NCBI GenBank assembly: GCA_947628885.1 | Contig: CANRBO010000011.1 | Span: forward strand, 1-16,808 | Reading direction: 5' to 3' | Length of the DNA stretch: 16,808 nucleotides | DNA from: an uncultured Clostridia bacterium | Lineage (GTDB): Bacteria > Bacillota > Clostridia > TANB77 > CAG-508 | Shown: piece after piece, positions 1 through 7,817 of the stretch | Position numbering within the stretch: the stretch's first letter is position 1 | Layout of the letters: the number at the start of each line of letters is the position of its first letter | Notes under the pieces: generated by a model | Seen by the model: the letters and a program-made list of their open reading frames with translations, nothing else | The model's database searches: none | What the model was told of the DNA's origin: nothing | Position numbers and translations under genes: made by a program

Positions 1-129
1 ATTAATTTTTTGTTGCAAAACTATTACAACAACTAACTTTCAGTATTTTTCTTTATTAAAACCATTATCCTGTAACGCTCGCTTTAAGTTTAAAAGTAAA
101 TTTCATTTTTGCTTATTGCTATAAAAAAC

Positions 130-317
130 ATGAATATAGTTGTTTTTGAAATATGCCGCGCAGCGCTCAACCGGAGCGTTAGCGAAGGGCGAATGAAGCA
201 AATTTCATACAAGCGCCAAATGGCATTATGTAAGCTTTATGAAGTAAATTAATTGCAAAGCCATGAAGGCATTACGAAATTTGCGACAGCAAGGCTTGAA
301 AAAATAACTATATTCAT
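130..317. repeat. MITE-like inverted-repeat element, copy 1
   Basis: A 188-bp element bounded by near-perfect inverted repeats: 130-147 pairs with 300-317 with one mismatch (terminal sequence ATGAATATAGTT). A second copy lies at 6392-6580 in the same orientation, about 85% identical by eye. The interior is far more GC-rich than its surroundings (CCGCGCAGCGC near 155) and contains nested dyads, such as GCAAATTTC near 199 with GAAATTTGC near 276, and CGCTC with GGGCG. The flanks also pair: 120-129 with 318-326, one bulge. It has no coding capacity, so it is a non-autonomous mobile element or a structured RNA/terminator element. No target-site duplication is evident. Confidence 0.8.
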
Positions 318-355
318 GTTTTTATAATTAATAAAAATAATTTAATTGCTAAAGG

Positions 356-384
356 TTGAAAAATATTAGTATATTTAGTAAAAT
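356..384 (+). promoter_or_regulatory. Putative sigma-A promoter of the GH25/ABC operon
   Basis: TTGAAA at 356-361 and TAAAAT at 379-384 are separated by 17 nt, a good match to the vegetative promoter consensus. It lies about 110 bp upstream of the first muramidase start and just outside repeat copy 1. AT-rich DNA gives chance matches, so confidence is moderate. Confidence 0.45.
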
Positions 385-397
385 ATGTTTAAATAAT

Positions 398-413
398 ATA
401 ACTATATTCATAG
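398..413. repeat. Solo terminal-repeat remnant
   Basis: ATAACTATATTCATAG repeats the right terminus of the 188-bp element, 81 bp beyond its end and in the same orientation. It may be a decayed half-element or a shared target or protein-binding motif. Similar half-sites lie near repeat copy 2 at 6320-6339 and 6599-6614. Confidence 0.45.
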
Positions 414-493
414 CAAAGAAATAAATTAGATAACTCGAATAAATTTCATTTATATATGTGCATGTAAGGAAAGTGAGAAGGGAATTAGACAAA

Positions 494-1699
494 ATGAAAA
501 AAAGATATATATTTTTAATTATACTTTTTGTAATAATTTTAATTTTTATAGGAATATTTATAATTATTGATATTCAAAAAGAAAAAAAAGAAGATGCCGT
601 TGCAGTAACATTTAATGACGATTTGACAGTAGAATTTGATACAAATGTGAAGGTTTCAGAATTTATAAATGAACTACAGGGAGAGCTTATTGATGATTTT
701 TATGTAAACACAGAATCTCTTGGAACACAAACAGTTACATTTCAATACAAAAGTATTAGAAACAAAAAGAAAACTAGAACATTTAAAATCAATGTAATAG
801 ATACAGTAAAACCATTAATTTACATGGGTAATACAGTTACTGTAACTAAAGATTATGATAAGGATTTGATAAATCTTATTTTTAGTGGCGATAATGCCGA
901 TCCAAAGCCTGAAAGACAGATAATTGGAGATTATGATGTAAATACAGTAGGAGATTATAAATTGACATTTAATATAAAAGATCAAAGTGGAAATGAACAA
1001 AGTCAGGATTTTACATTAAAGGTTGTAAATGCGAAAAATGGAACAGGTACTACGCCTGTGGCATCTAGTAAAATCGATTTTAATGAAGCAATTACAAGAT
1101 ATAAAAATGATAATACAAGAATTGGTATAGATGTATCTCAGTGGCAGGGAGATGTTGACTGGCAAAAAGTAAAGCAGGCAGGTGCTGAATTTGCAATAAT
1201 TAGGATAGGATACCAAAAGGACTATGATGCAGAATATGTATTAGATCCATGCTTTGAGAAAAATATAAAAGGAGCTCAAGAGGCTGGATTAGATATTGGA
1301 ATATATTTTTATTCGTATGCTAAAAGAGCTCAAGAGGCAGAAGAACAGGCAAATTGGGTTGCTGATAATCTAAAAGATTATAATATATCTTTGCCAATAG
1401 CATTTGATTGGGAAAGCTGGACATCTTTTGTAAAATGTGATATAAGTTTTCATGATATAAATAAATTGGCTAAAACTTTTGTAGATACACTTGAAAATAA
1501 AGGATATAAGGGTTCGGTTTATGGTAGCAAGAATTATTTACAAAAGGTTTGGTATGAAGATCGATTTGAAAATATATGGCTTGCACATTATACAAAAGAA
1601 ACAGATTATGAAAATAAGTACTATATGTGGCAATTCTGCAATACAGGCAAAATAGACGGAATTAATGGGGATGTTGATATAGATGTGCTATATAAATAG
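494..1699 (+). CDS. Membrane-anchored GH25 muramidase with Ig-like repeats
   Basis: Predicted peptidoglycan muramidase of glycoside hydrolase family 25, held at the outer face of the membrane. From the ATG at 494 (401 aa): basic MKKR start, one membrane segment at about residues 6-26, two Ig/DUF5011-like beta modules (about 35-180, ending in a DQSGNE motif typical of such repeats), then GH25 from about 208 to the end. The GH25 domain shows GIDVSQWQG and the acidic catalytic strand FDWE near residue 304. An in-frame GTG at 458 would add 12 residues, but it has no ribosome binding site and would put a charged stretch before the membrane segment. GAGAAGGG at 475-482 favours 494, although its 11-nt spacing is long. 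It is first in a probable operon with the next two genes. GH25 is certain; its physiological substrate (own wall, spore cortex or competitor) is not visible. Confidence 0.88.
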   Translation: MKKRYIFLIILFVIILIFIGIFIIIDIQKEKKEDAVAVTFNDDLTVEFDTNVKVSEFINELQGELIDDFYVNTESLGTQTVTFQYKSIRNKKKTRTFKINVIDTVKPLIYMGNTVTVTKDYDKDLINLIFSGDNADPKPERQIIGDYDVNTVGDYKLTFNIKDQSGNEQSQDFTLKVVNAKNGTGTTPVASSKIDFNEAITRYKNDNTRIGIDVSQWQGDVDWQKVKQAGAEFAIIRIGYQKDYDAEYVLDPCFEKNIKGAQEAGLDIGIYFYSYAKRAQEAEEQANWVADNLKDYNISLPIAFDWESWTSFVKCDISFHDINKLAKTFVDTLENKGYKGSVYGSKNYLQKVWYEDRFENIWLAHYTKETDYENKYYMWQFCNTGKIDGINGDVDIDVLYK

Positions 1700-1730
1700 A
1701 AATAATTAATATAAAAATATGGAGGTAATT

Positions 1731-2273
1731 ATGTTATTAGCATTAGTAGGAGTTACTGGAGTTGGAAAATCTTTTTTCATTGAAAAGATTGTCAATAATC
1801 TTAATTTTGAAAAAGTGAATACTATTAGAACAAGAAAAGTCAGAAAAGGCGAAAATCCTAAATATTTTATGTCAGAAGAAGAGCTTGACAACTTGTATAA
1901 AGAAGGAAAAATTGCATATAAATTTAAAGTGTTTGGCGGAGAATATGGATATTTAAAGGATGAAATATTTTCTGATAATAACATGATTTTTGAAATGCAT
2001 TATACAACAATTTATGATTGGAAAAAAATCAGACCTGATATAAAAACAATTTACATAATGCCAACAGATTTAGAAATGGCAAAGGAGCAAACTAAAAAAA
2101 GAGGATTAGATGAAGAAAAGGAAATTGAAAGATTGAAGGAAATTGATGAACATTATAATAGAATAACAACAGATGAGAATTTGAGAAATCAATTTGACTA
2201 TATATTTTATAATAATTATGATGAAGAATCTGTTCAAAAACTTATTAATTTAGTATTGAAACTTATATCGTAA
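1731..2273 (+). CDS. Guanylate-kinase-like P-loop protein
   Basis: A 180-residue cytoplasmic nucleotide-binding protein related to guanylate kinase. Visible features are the P-loop GVTGVGKS at residues 7-14, a TIRTRKVRKGE segment that matches the guanylate-binding TTRxxRxGE motif, a GGEYGYL segment in the place of the YYGT motif, and a C-terminal pattern resembling the Gmk lid and HYNRI/DYIFYNN end. The ATG at 1731 is preferred because a perfect GGAGG lies at 1721-1725; the earlier ATG at 1719 overlaps that ribosome binding site. It sits 31 nt after the muramidase gene and 57 nt before the ABC gene, with no terminator. Motifs are looser than in housekeeping Gmk and it is slightly short, so it may be a paralogue with another role. 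Its pairing with wall genes is unexplained. Confidence 0.72.
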   Translation: MLLALVGVTGVGKSFFIEKIVNNLNFEKVNTIRTRKVRKGENPKYFMSEEELDNLYKEGKIAYKFKVFGGEYGYLKDEIFSDNNMIFEMHYTTIYDWKKIRPDIKTIYIMPTDLEMAKEQTKKRGLDEEKEIERLKEIDEHYNRITTDENLRNQFDYIFYNNYDEESVQKLINLVLKLIS

Positions 2274-2330
2274 TGCGGTATTATAATAGTTGTGATTAAT
2301 GTAAAGGGGAAATGTAGATAGGAGGAATTA

Positions 2331-4898
2331 ATGCTAGAGTTAAAAAATATAAGTAAAGTTTATGAAAGTCATAATTTTAAGCAAAATGCTTTACAGGATG
2401 TTAGCATAAATTTTAGAGAAAATGAGTTCGTTTCAATTCTTGGACCTTCAGGAAGTGGTAAAACTACACTTCTAAATATAATAGGTGGACTGGATAATTA
2501 CACAACAGGTGATTTGATTATAAATGGAGTAAGTACAAAGAAATATAAAGATAGAGATTGGGACACATACAGAAACCACAGAGTTGGTTTTGTATTTCAA
2601 AATTATAATTTAATCCCACATCAAACAATACTTTCAAATGTTGAACTTGCTCTAACTCTTTCAGGAGTTTCAAAAAAAGAAAGAAAAAATAGAGCTAAAG
2701 AAGCGCTTGAAAATGTTGGCTTAGGGGAACATATCAACAAAAAGCCTAACCAATTGTCAGGTGGACAAATGCAAAGGGTTGCTATTGCAAGAGCTTTAGT
2801 AAACAATCCAGATATACTATTGGCAGATGAACCAACAGGTGCTTTGGATACAAAAACGAGCAAGCAAATCATGAATTTGCTTAAAGGTGTTGCTCATGAC
2901 AGATTAGTTATTATGGTTACTCATAATAGTGAACTTGCAAATGAATATTCTACTAGAATTATAGAACTTAGAGACGGCATGATATTAGGCGATACAGCTC
3001 CTTTTAATGGGGATGTGGATGAGAATAATACTACAAATGATACGAACAAGAAAAAGAAATATAAAACTAGTATGTCATTTTTTACAGCATTGGCGCTAAG
3101 TTTAACTAATTTAATGACAAAAAAAGGTAGAACTATTTTAACATCTTTTGCAGGCTCAATTGGAATAATAGGAATTGCTTTAATCTTGTCTTTATCTAAT
3201 GGAGTGCAGGAATATATAAATAGAATTCAGGAAGAAACGCTAACATCATATCCACTAACAATTGAAACTTCTTCCATAGACCTAGGTTCTGCTATTACTG
3301 AGAGTGAGCTTAATAGGCAAAATAAAGAAAATAGAGAGCCTAATAAGGTATATTCTAATAACACAATTGGAGATACAATGACTCTTATGAGCAGCAGAGT
3401 TCAAACAAACAATCTAAAGTTATTCAAAGAATATATTGAAAATGAAAATAATGGTATAAAAGATTACACAACAGCAATAAGCTATGATTATGATTTACAT
3501 TTACAATTATTTAAAAGTGATGTAAGCAATGGAGTGGTTCAAGTAAATCCAAACACTGTACTAGAAAGCATGGGCATGACATTAAATGAGATGCAATCAT
3601 ACTTTGTGATGAGTGATGTGTGGACCAAAATGTTTGATAATGAAGAACTTAACAATCAAATGTATGAGGTTGTGAGTGGTAGGATGCCTGAAAAATATAA
3701 TGAAGTTGTAGTTCTTGTTGATGAAGATAATCAAATAAGCGATTTTGTATTGTATGCTTTGGGTATAAAAGATCAAAAAGAACTTGAAGAAATGTACAAT
3801 AAAATAACTAATGGCGAAAAAGTTGAAACTGAAGAAACAAGCTATAGTTATGATGAAATATTGAATTTATCATATAAATTATTGCTAAATACTGATTATT
3901 ATGAAAAAGTAAATAATATTTGGGTTGATAAAAGAGAAGATGAAGAATTTTTAAAACAAAAAATAGAAAATGCAGAAGAGATAAAAGTAGTTGGTATAAT
4001 CAAACCAAATGAAAACGCAACAGTTTCAACAGCATCAATGGGTGGAATACTTTACAATAAAGAATTAGAAGAATATGTTATAAATAAAATTAATAATTCA
4101 GAAATTGTAAAAGCACAAAAAGAAAATACAGAGATAAATGCAATCACAGGACTTGAATTTAACAATGAAGAATTTGATATGAAAAATTTGAGTCAAGAGC
4201 AAATGATGTATTTTCAATCACTTCCAGCAGAAGAGCTAGCAAATCTAATCTCGCAATACAAAGAGCAATCAGAAGCAACATATGAATCTGTATTAAAAGA
4301 TTTAGGCTCAATTGATTTAGAAGAACCTTCGTCAATATATTTGTATGCTAAGGATTTCGAATCAAAAGAAGAAATAAAAAATATAATATCAGATTACAAT
4401 GAAAAACAGAAAAATGACGGAAACGAAGGTAATGTAATTAACTATAATGATTTAGTCGGTATGCTAATGAGTTCAGTAACAAATATTGTAGATATGATAA
4501 GTTATGTATTAATCGGATTTGTATCAATTTCGCTTATTGTATCAAGCATTATGATAGGAATTATAACATACATTTCTGTACTAGAAAGAACCAAGGAAAT
4601 AGGAATATTAAGAGCAATAGGTGCATCTAAGAAAGATATATCAAGAGTATTTAATGCAGAAACATTAATAGTAGGCTTGTTTGCAGGAATTATTGGAATA
4701 GCAGTAACAATCTTATTAAATATACCAATCAACTTAATTATTGCAAATGTAGCAGGAGTAAACAATCTAAGCCATTTGCCATTTGTAGGAGGAGCAATAT
4801 TAATTGGAATAAGCATATTCTTAACAATAATTGCAGGTTTAATCCCAGCAAAAATGGCAAGTAAGCAAGACCCAGTAAAGAGTCTAAGAACAGAGTAA
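2331..4898 (+). CDS. MacB/FtsX-type ABC transporter, fused ATPase and permease
   Basis: An 855-residue protein that joins an ABC ATPase to a permease. The ATPase has Walker A GPSGSGKT (38-45), Q-loop Q90, signature LSGGQ (142-146), Walker B ILLADEP (162-168) and H-loop H198. A charged linker leads to the first membrane segment (about 267-291), then a large extracytoplasmic region (about 292-715) and three membrane segments at 718-750, 770-800 and 818-842. The C-terminal part has the FtsX/MacB signature LERTKEIGILRAIGAS. Such proteins are usually mechanotransmitters or exporters of peptides and antimicrobials; the substrate cannot be read from the sequence. The ATPase-first fusion resembles MacB but has no partner MacA gene nearby. 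AGGAGG sits at 2320-2325. Its position between two muramidases suggests an envelope role, by analogy with FtsEX controlling wall hydrolases, which is inference. Confidence 0.88.
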   Translation: MLELKNISKVYESHNFKQNALQDVSINFRENEFVSILGPSGSGKTTLLNIIGGLDNYTTGDLIINGVSTKKYKDRDWDTYRNHRVGFVFQNYNLIPHQTILSNVELALTLSGVSKKERKNRAKEALENVGLGEHINKKPNQLSGGQMQRVAIARALVNNPDILLADEPTGALDTKTSKQIMNLLKGVAHDRLVIMVTHNSELANEYSTRIIELRDGMILGDTAPFNGDVDENNTTNDTNKKKKYKTSMSFFTALALSLTNLMTKKGRTILTSFAGSIGIIGIALILSLSNGVQEYINRIQEETLTSYPLTIETSSIDLGSAITESELNRQNKENREPNKVYSNNTIGDTMTLMSSRVQTNNLKLFKEYIENENNGIKDYTTAISYDYDLHLQLFKSDVSNGVVQVNPNTVLESMGMTLNEMQSYFVMSDVWTKMFDNEELNNQMYEVVSGRMPEKYNEVVVLVDEDNQISDFVLYALGIKDQKELEEMYNKITNGEKVETEETSYSYDEILNLSYKLLLNTDYYEKVNNIWVDKREDEEFLKQKIENAEEIKVVGIIKPNENATVSTASMGGILYNKELEEYVINKINNSEIVKAQKENTEINAITGLEFNNEEFDMKNLSQEQMMYFQSLPAEELANLISQYKEQSEATYESVLKDLGSIDLEEPSSIYLYAKDFESKEEIKNIISDYNEKQKNDGNEGNVINYNDLVGMLMSSVTNIVDMISYVLIGFVSISLIVSSIMIGIITYISVLERTKEIGILRAIGASKKDISRVFNAETLIVGLFAGIIGIAVTILLNIPINLIIANVAGVNNLSHLPFVGGAILIGISIFLTIIAGLIPAKMASKQDPVKSLRTE

Positions 4899-4934
4899 GA
4901 AATGTAAATGTCTAGAAATCAATAATAACAAAAT

Positions 4935-4977
4935 AATAAAAAACTCCATATAATAAAAATGAAAGGAGTTTTTTATT
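4935..4977 (+). terminator. Perfect 13-bp hairpin, terminator overlapping a ribosome binding site
   Basis: AATAAAAAACTCC (4935-4947) and GGAGTTTTTTATT (4965-4977) form a perfect inverted repeat with a 17-nt loop. The descending arm carries TTTTTT, so it looks like an intrinsic terminator for the ABC operon, although the stem is mostly A-U. The same arm contains AAAGGAG (4962-4968), the ribosome binding site of the next gene, whose ATG starts one base after the stem. The hairpin would hide that site. Confidence 0.6.
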
Positions 4978-6270
4978 ATGAAAAAAATACTAAGTAATAA
5001 AAGCTTTCTAATACTTGTATTTTCAATAATATTTAGTTTTTGCACTACGATTATGGAATTGTATAATACAAGTTATGCACTTAGTCCGGAATCATCATTA
5101 TCATATAAAGGAATAGATGTAAGCGATTGGCAAGGGTATATTGATTACAATAGAGTAAAAAATGCAGGAATTGAAGTAGTATACATAAAATCAAGTCAAG
5201 GTAGCAATTGGAAAGATCCATATTTTGAAATAAATTATCAAAATGCCAAAGCAAATGGATTAAAAGTAGGATTTTATCATTTCCTAACTGCAGTAAACAC
5301 TCGCCAAGCTGAACAAGAAGCTACTTTTTTTGCATCAGTAATTTCAGGAAAACAAGCTGATTGCAAGTTAGCAATGGATTATGAAACCTTTCAGGGAGTT
5401 GATATAGAAACAATAAATCAAATCTCACAAGTATTTTTAGAAACAGTACAAAGATTAACTGGAAAACAGGTTATAATATATAGTGATTTGTATAATGCAA
5501 GCAATGTATTTGGAGAAAATTTATCAAGCAATTACTCGCTATGGCTTGCATATTATGGAGATATTGACAGATTAGAAAACATTAATTCAAATTGGGATAA
5601 TTATATAGGAGTCCAATATAGTGACGAAGGCAGAATAAATGGAATATCAGGAAGAGTGGATATGGATTTATTTACACAAGATATTTTCATAGACAATGTA
5701 GAAGATATACCATTTACAAATAACCCTAATCAAGAAGAATTTTCATCATCAACTATAGACTATACAGTAAAAAAGGGCGACACGTTGTATAGAATAGCTT
5801 TGCAATATGGAACTAGTATAAATGAATTAGTCAGCATAAATAATATACGAAATCCAAATTTAATATTCCCAGGAGAAGTGCTTAGGATTCCAACAAATTC
5901 AACAGTAGAAGGAAATGAAACTAGAGCAACAGGAAAAATAATTTACACAGTAAAAAGGGGAGATACATTGTCAGGAATAGCACAATTTTATGGAGTAACA
6001 GTTGGGCAAATAGTAAGTTTAAATAATATACAAAATCCAAATTTGATATTTCCTGGAGAAAAATTAAGAATAACATCAAACTTAATGCCAAATTCAAGTC
6101 AGAATCAAATAATAAATAACCCAACAACGCAGATAATATATATTGTTAGAAGGGGAGATACTTTATCTGCAATTGCACTAATGTATGGAACGACAGTACA
6201 AAGGTTAGTACAACTTAATAACATAATGAATCCTAATATAATTTATCCAGGACAAAGATTGAGAATTTAA
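4978..6270 (+). CDS. Secreted GH25 muramidase with three LysM domains
   Basis: A 430-residue exported lysozyme-type hydrolase of peptidoglycan. It has an N-terminal signal sequence with a probable cleavage after SYA (residue 34), a GH25 domain at about 43-232 with GIDVSDWQG and catalytic MDYE (133-136), then LysM repeats at about 260-304, 321-365 and 386-430. Each LysM has the GDTL and NPN(L/I)I(F/Y)PG signatures and binds N-acetylglucosamine-containing glycan. The first two LysM units are very similar at DNA level, indicating internal duplication. It ends exactly with the third LysM, so it is complete. It is the second GH25 in the cluster, but its architecture differs: it is released and re-bound by LysM, not membrane-anchored. 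The ribosome binding site lies within the hairpin just upstream, suggesting translational or readthrough control. A role in sporulation, germination or wall turnover is possible but not shown. Confidence 0.92.
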   Translation: MKKILSNKSFLILVFSIIFSFCTTIMELYNTSYALSPESSLSYKGIDVSDWQGYIDYNRVKNAGIEVVYIKSSQGSNWKDPYFEINYQNAKANGLKVGFYHFLTAVNTRQAEQEATFFASVISGKQADCKLAMDYETFQGVDIETINQISQVFLETVQRLTGKQVIIYSDLYNASNVFGENLSSNYSLWLAYYGDIDRLENINSNWDNYIGVQYSDEGRINGISGRVDMDLFTQDIFIDNVEDIPFTNNPNQEEFSSSTIDYTVKKGDTLYRIALQYGTSINELVSINNIRNPNLIFPGEVLRIPTNSTVEGNETRATGKIIYTVKRGDTLSGIAQFYGVTVGQIVSLNNIQNPNLIFPGEKLRITSNLMPNSSQNQIINNPTTQIIYIVRRGDTLSAIALMYGTTVQRLVQLNNIMNPNIIYPGQRLRI

Positions 6271-6319
6271 GTGAAAATTTATTTAGTAAATTATAATACG
6301 AAATTACAAACTTAAAATT

Positions 6320-6339
6320 ATGAATATGATTATTTTGAA
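6320..6339. repeat. Degenerate terminal-repeat half-site
   Basis: The sequence from 6320 (ATGAATATGATTATTTTGAA) resembles the left terminus of the 189-bp element that starts 72 bp further on, with a GA/AG swap and one T missing. It may be a remnant of an older insertion. Confidence 0.35.
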
Positions 6340-6391
6340 ATAAATTATAAATATAAAACCAATGAATAAATAAATTATAAAGGAAAAACTA

Positions 6392-6580
6392 ATGAATATA
6401 GTTATTTTTGAATACGCCGCGCAGCGCCCAACCGGAGCGTTAGCGCAGGGCGAATGAAGCAAATTACATACAAGCGCCGAATGGCACATTATATATATTT
6501 CATAAAGTACATTAATTGCACAGCCATGAAGGCATAATGGAATTTGCGACAGCAAGGCTTGAAAAAATAACTATATTCAT
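6392..6580. repeat. MITE-like inverted-repeat element, copy 2
   Basis: The second copy of the element at 130-317, same orientation, 189 bp. Its inverted ends are perfect over 18 bp (6392-6409 with 6563-6580) and the pairing continues outward for 8 more bp: AAAAACTA at 6384-6391 with TAGTTTTT at 6581-6588. The most conserved interior runs are CCGCGCAGCGC, AACCGGAGCGTTAGCG, AGCCATGAAGGCAT and TTTGCGACAGCAAGGCTTG. The centre (about 6488-6520) varies between copies. It fills most of the gap between the LysM muramidase and ldh. An antisense reading frame across it is a by-product of the repeat, not a gene. Confidence 0.82.
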
Positions 6581-6672
6581 TAGTTTTTATATATTAATAA
6601 ATATAGTTATTCATAATGTCATCAAATAAAAATTAAACGCATTTTCATAGTTTTAATAATTTTCATATATTA

Positions 6673-6703
6673 TTGTCTAAAATTCTCAAATTTGTGGTAT
6701 ACT
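6673..6703 (+). promoter_or_regulatory. Putative ldh promoter with extended -10
   Basis: TTGTCT (6673-6678) and TATACT (6698-6703) are 19 nt apart. The -10 is preceded by TG plus one base (6695-6697), which compensates for the long spacer. The context AAATTTGTGGTATACT recurs almost unchanged before the acyl-CoA synthetase gene, supporting a real promoter type. Confidence 0.55.
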
Positions 6704-6736
6704 ATAATTAAATTAGATAGAGAGGATTAATCGTGT

Positions 6737-7687
6737 ATGAATACAAATAGAAAAATAGTCATTGTTGGTGCTGGTTTTGTGGGTACAAGTTTTGCGTATT
6801 CGTTATTAAATCAAGGTACTGTTGATGAAGTAGTTCTAGTTGACATAAACAAAGAAAAGGCAAAAGGCGAAGAAATGGATCTTTCAGACGGATTGCCTTA
6901 TGCCCCACACAAAATGAACATAAAAGCTGGAGATTACAGGGATTGCAGTGATGCTTATATTGTTGTGATTACTGCTGGGTTAGCACAAAAAGAAGGTCAA
7001 TCAAGATTAGAGCTTGCGGAAGAAAATACAAAAATCGTCAAAGAAATAACTGAAAATGTAGTGAATAATGGATTTAAAGGTATATTTATTATTGCAACAA
7101 ATCCAGTAGATTTAATGTCTTATGTTGTTTCAAAAGTTTCAGGTTTCCCAACTTCAAGAGTTATTGGGTCAGGTACAGTTTTAGATACTGCAAGACTAAG
7201 ATATTTAATAGCGGAATATTTAGAAGTTTCAAGTAAAAATGTTCATGCTTATATTTTAGGAGAGCATGGAGATTCATCATTGGTTCCATGGGAACATTGT
7301 TACGTGGGTTGCAAGAAAATGATAGAAATAATGGAAGACAATAATTATCCAATGGAAGATTTAGAAAAAATTCATGACAATGTGTGGAACGCTGCTTATG
7401 AGATTATAGAAAAGAAAAAAGCCACATATTACGGCATTGGTATGGCACTAAATAGAATTATAAAAGCTATTTTTGATGATGAAAAAGCTATTTTGACTAT
7501 TTCTACTTATCAAAATGGAGAATATGGTCAAGAAGGAATATATATTGGAGTTCCGACTATAATTGATAGAGACGGTGTGAAAGATATTTTAAGATTAAAA
7601 TTAAATGAAACTGACCAAGAAAAATTTAATCATAGTTGTGAAATAATGAAGAAAAATATAAAGAATTCAATAGATTTATTATTATAA
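6737..7687 (+). CDS. ldh: L-lactate dehydrogenase
   Basis: Reduces pyruvate to L-lactate with NADH in the cytoplasm, regenerating NAD+ during fermentation. The 316-residue length is normal. It shows the Rossmann glycine motif GAGFVG (11-16), acidic D36 for NAD+, the mobile loop AGLAQKEGQSR in which Gln84 marks lactate rather than malate dehydrogenase, substrate arginines R90 and R153 (DTAR), NPVD (122-125) and catalytic His177 in GEHGDSS. The start is supported by AGAGAGGA about 11 nt upstream. It has its own extended -10 promoter and stands alone, between the repeat element and the promoter of the acyl-CoA synthetase gene. Malate dehydrogenase is the only serious alternative and Gln84 argues against it. 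Confidence 0.93.
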   Translation: MNTNRKIVIVGAGFVGTSFAYSLLNQGTVDEVVLVDINKEKAKGEEMDLSDGLPYAPHKMNIKAGDYRDCSDAYIVVITAGLAQKEGQSRLELAEENTKIVKEITENVVNNGFKGIFIIATNPVDLMSYVVSKVSGFPTSRVIGSGTVLDTARLRYLIAEYLEVSSKNVHAYILGEHGDSSLVPWEHCYVGCKKMIEIMEDNNYPMEDLEKIHDNVWNAAYEIIEKKKATYYGIGMALNRIIKAIFDDEKAILTISTYQNGEYGQEGIYIGVPTIIDRDGVKDILRLKLNETDQEKFNHSCEIMKKNIKNSIDLLL

Positions 7688-7729
7688 ATTTATACTGACT
7701 TATCGGTCTAAGCAAAAAAATTAAATTTG

Positions 7730-7738
7730 TGATATACT
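7730..7738 (+). promoter_or_regulatory. Extended -10 promoter of the acyl-CoA synthetase operon
   Basis: TGATATACT (7730-7738) is an extended -10 within AAATTTGTGATATACT, nearly identical to the ldh promoter core. There is no clear -35. Just upstream, GACTTATCGGTC (7698-7709) is an imperfect dyad with GAC/GTC arms and could be a repressor site. That part is weak. Confidence 0.45.
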
Positions 7739-7817
7739 TCTTATATAACCAAAAGGATTATATTAATTTGCGATAAGCCTTAATAGAGTGAAAAAGAGAA
7801 AGGGATGAAATATTAAA

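Noticed and set aside
10..32. TTGTTG/CAACAA inverted repeat at the window start
   Set aside because: The stem is only 6 bp with an 11-nt loop and no tract; too weak to call, and the upstream gene is not visible. Otherwise I see nothing in 1-119.
458..493. GTG start for the first muramidase
   Set aside because: No ribosome binding site precedes it; the ATG at 494 has GAGAAGGG upstream and gives a normal basic start before the membrane segment.
1719..1730. ATG at 1719 as start of the guanylate-kinase-like gene
   Set aside because: It overlaps the perfect GGAGG site that serves the ATG at 1731.
6304..6555. Minus-strand open frame of 83 codons across repeat copy 2
   Set aside because: It follows the repeat sequence, has a low-complexity Ile/Phe tail, lacks a ribosome binding site and is not preserved as a frame in copy 1.
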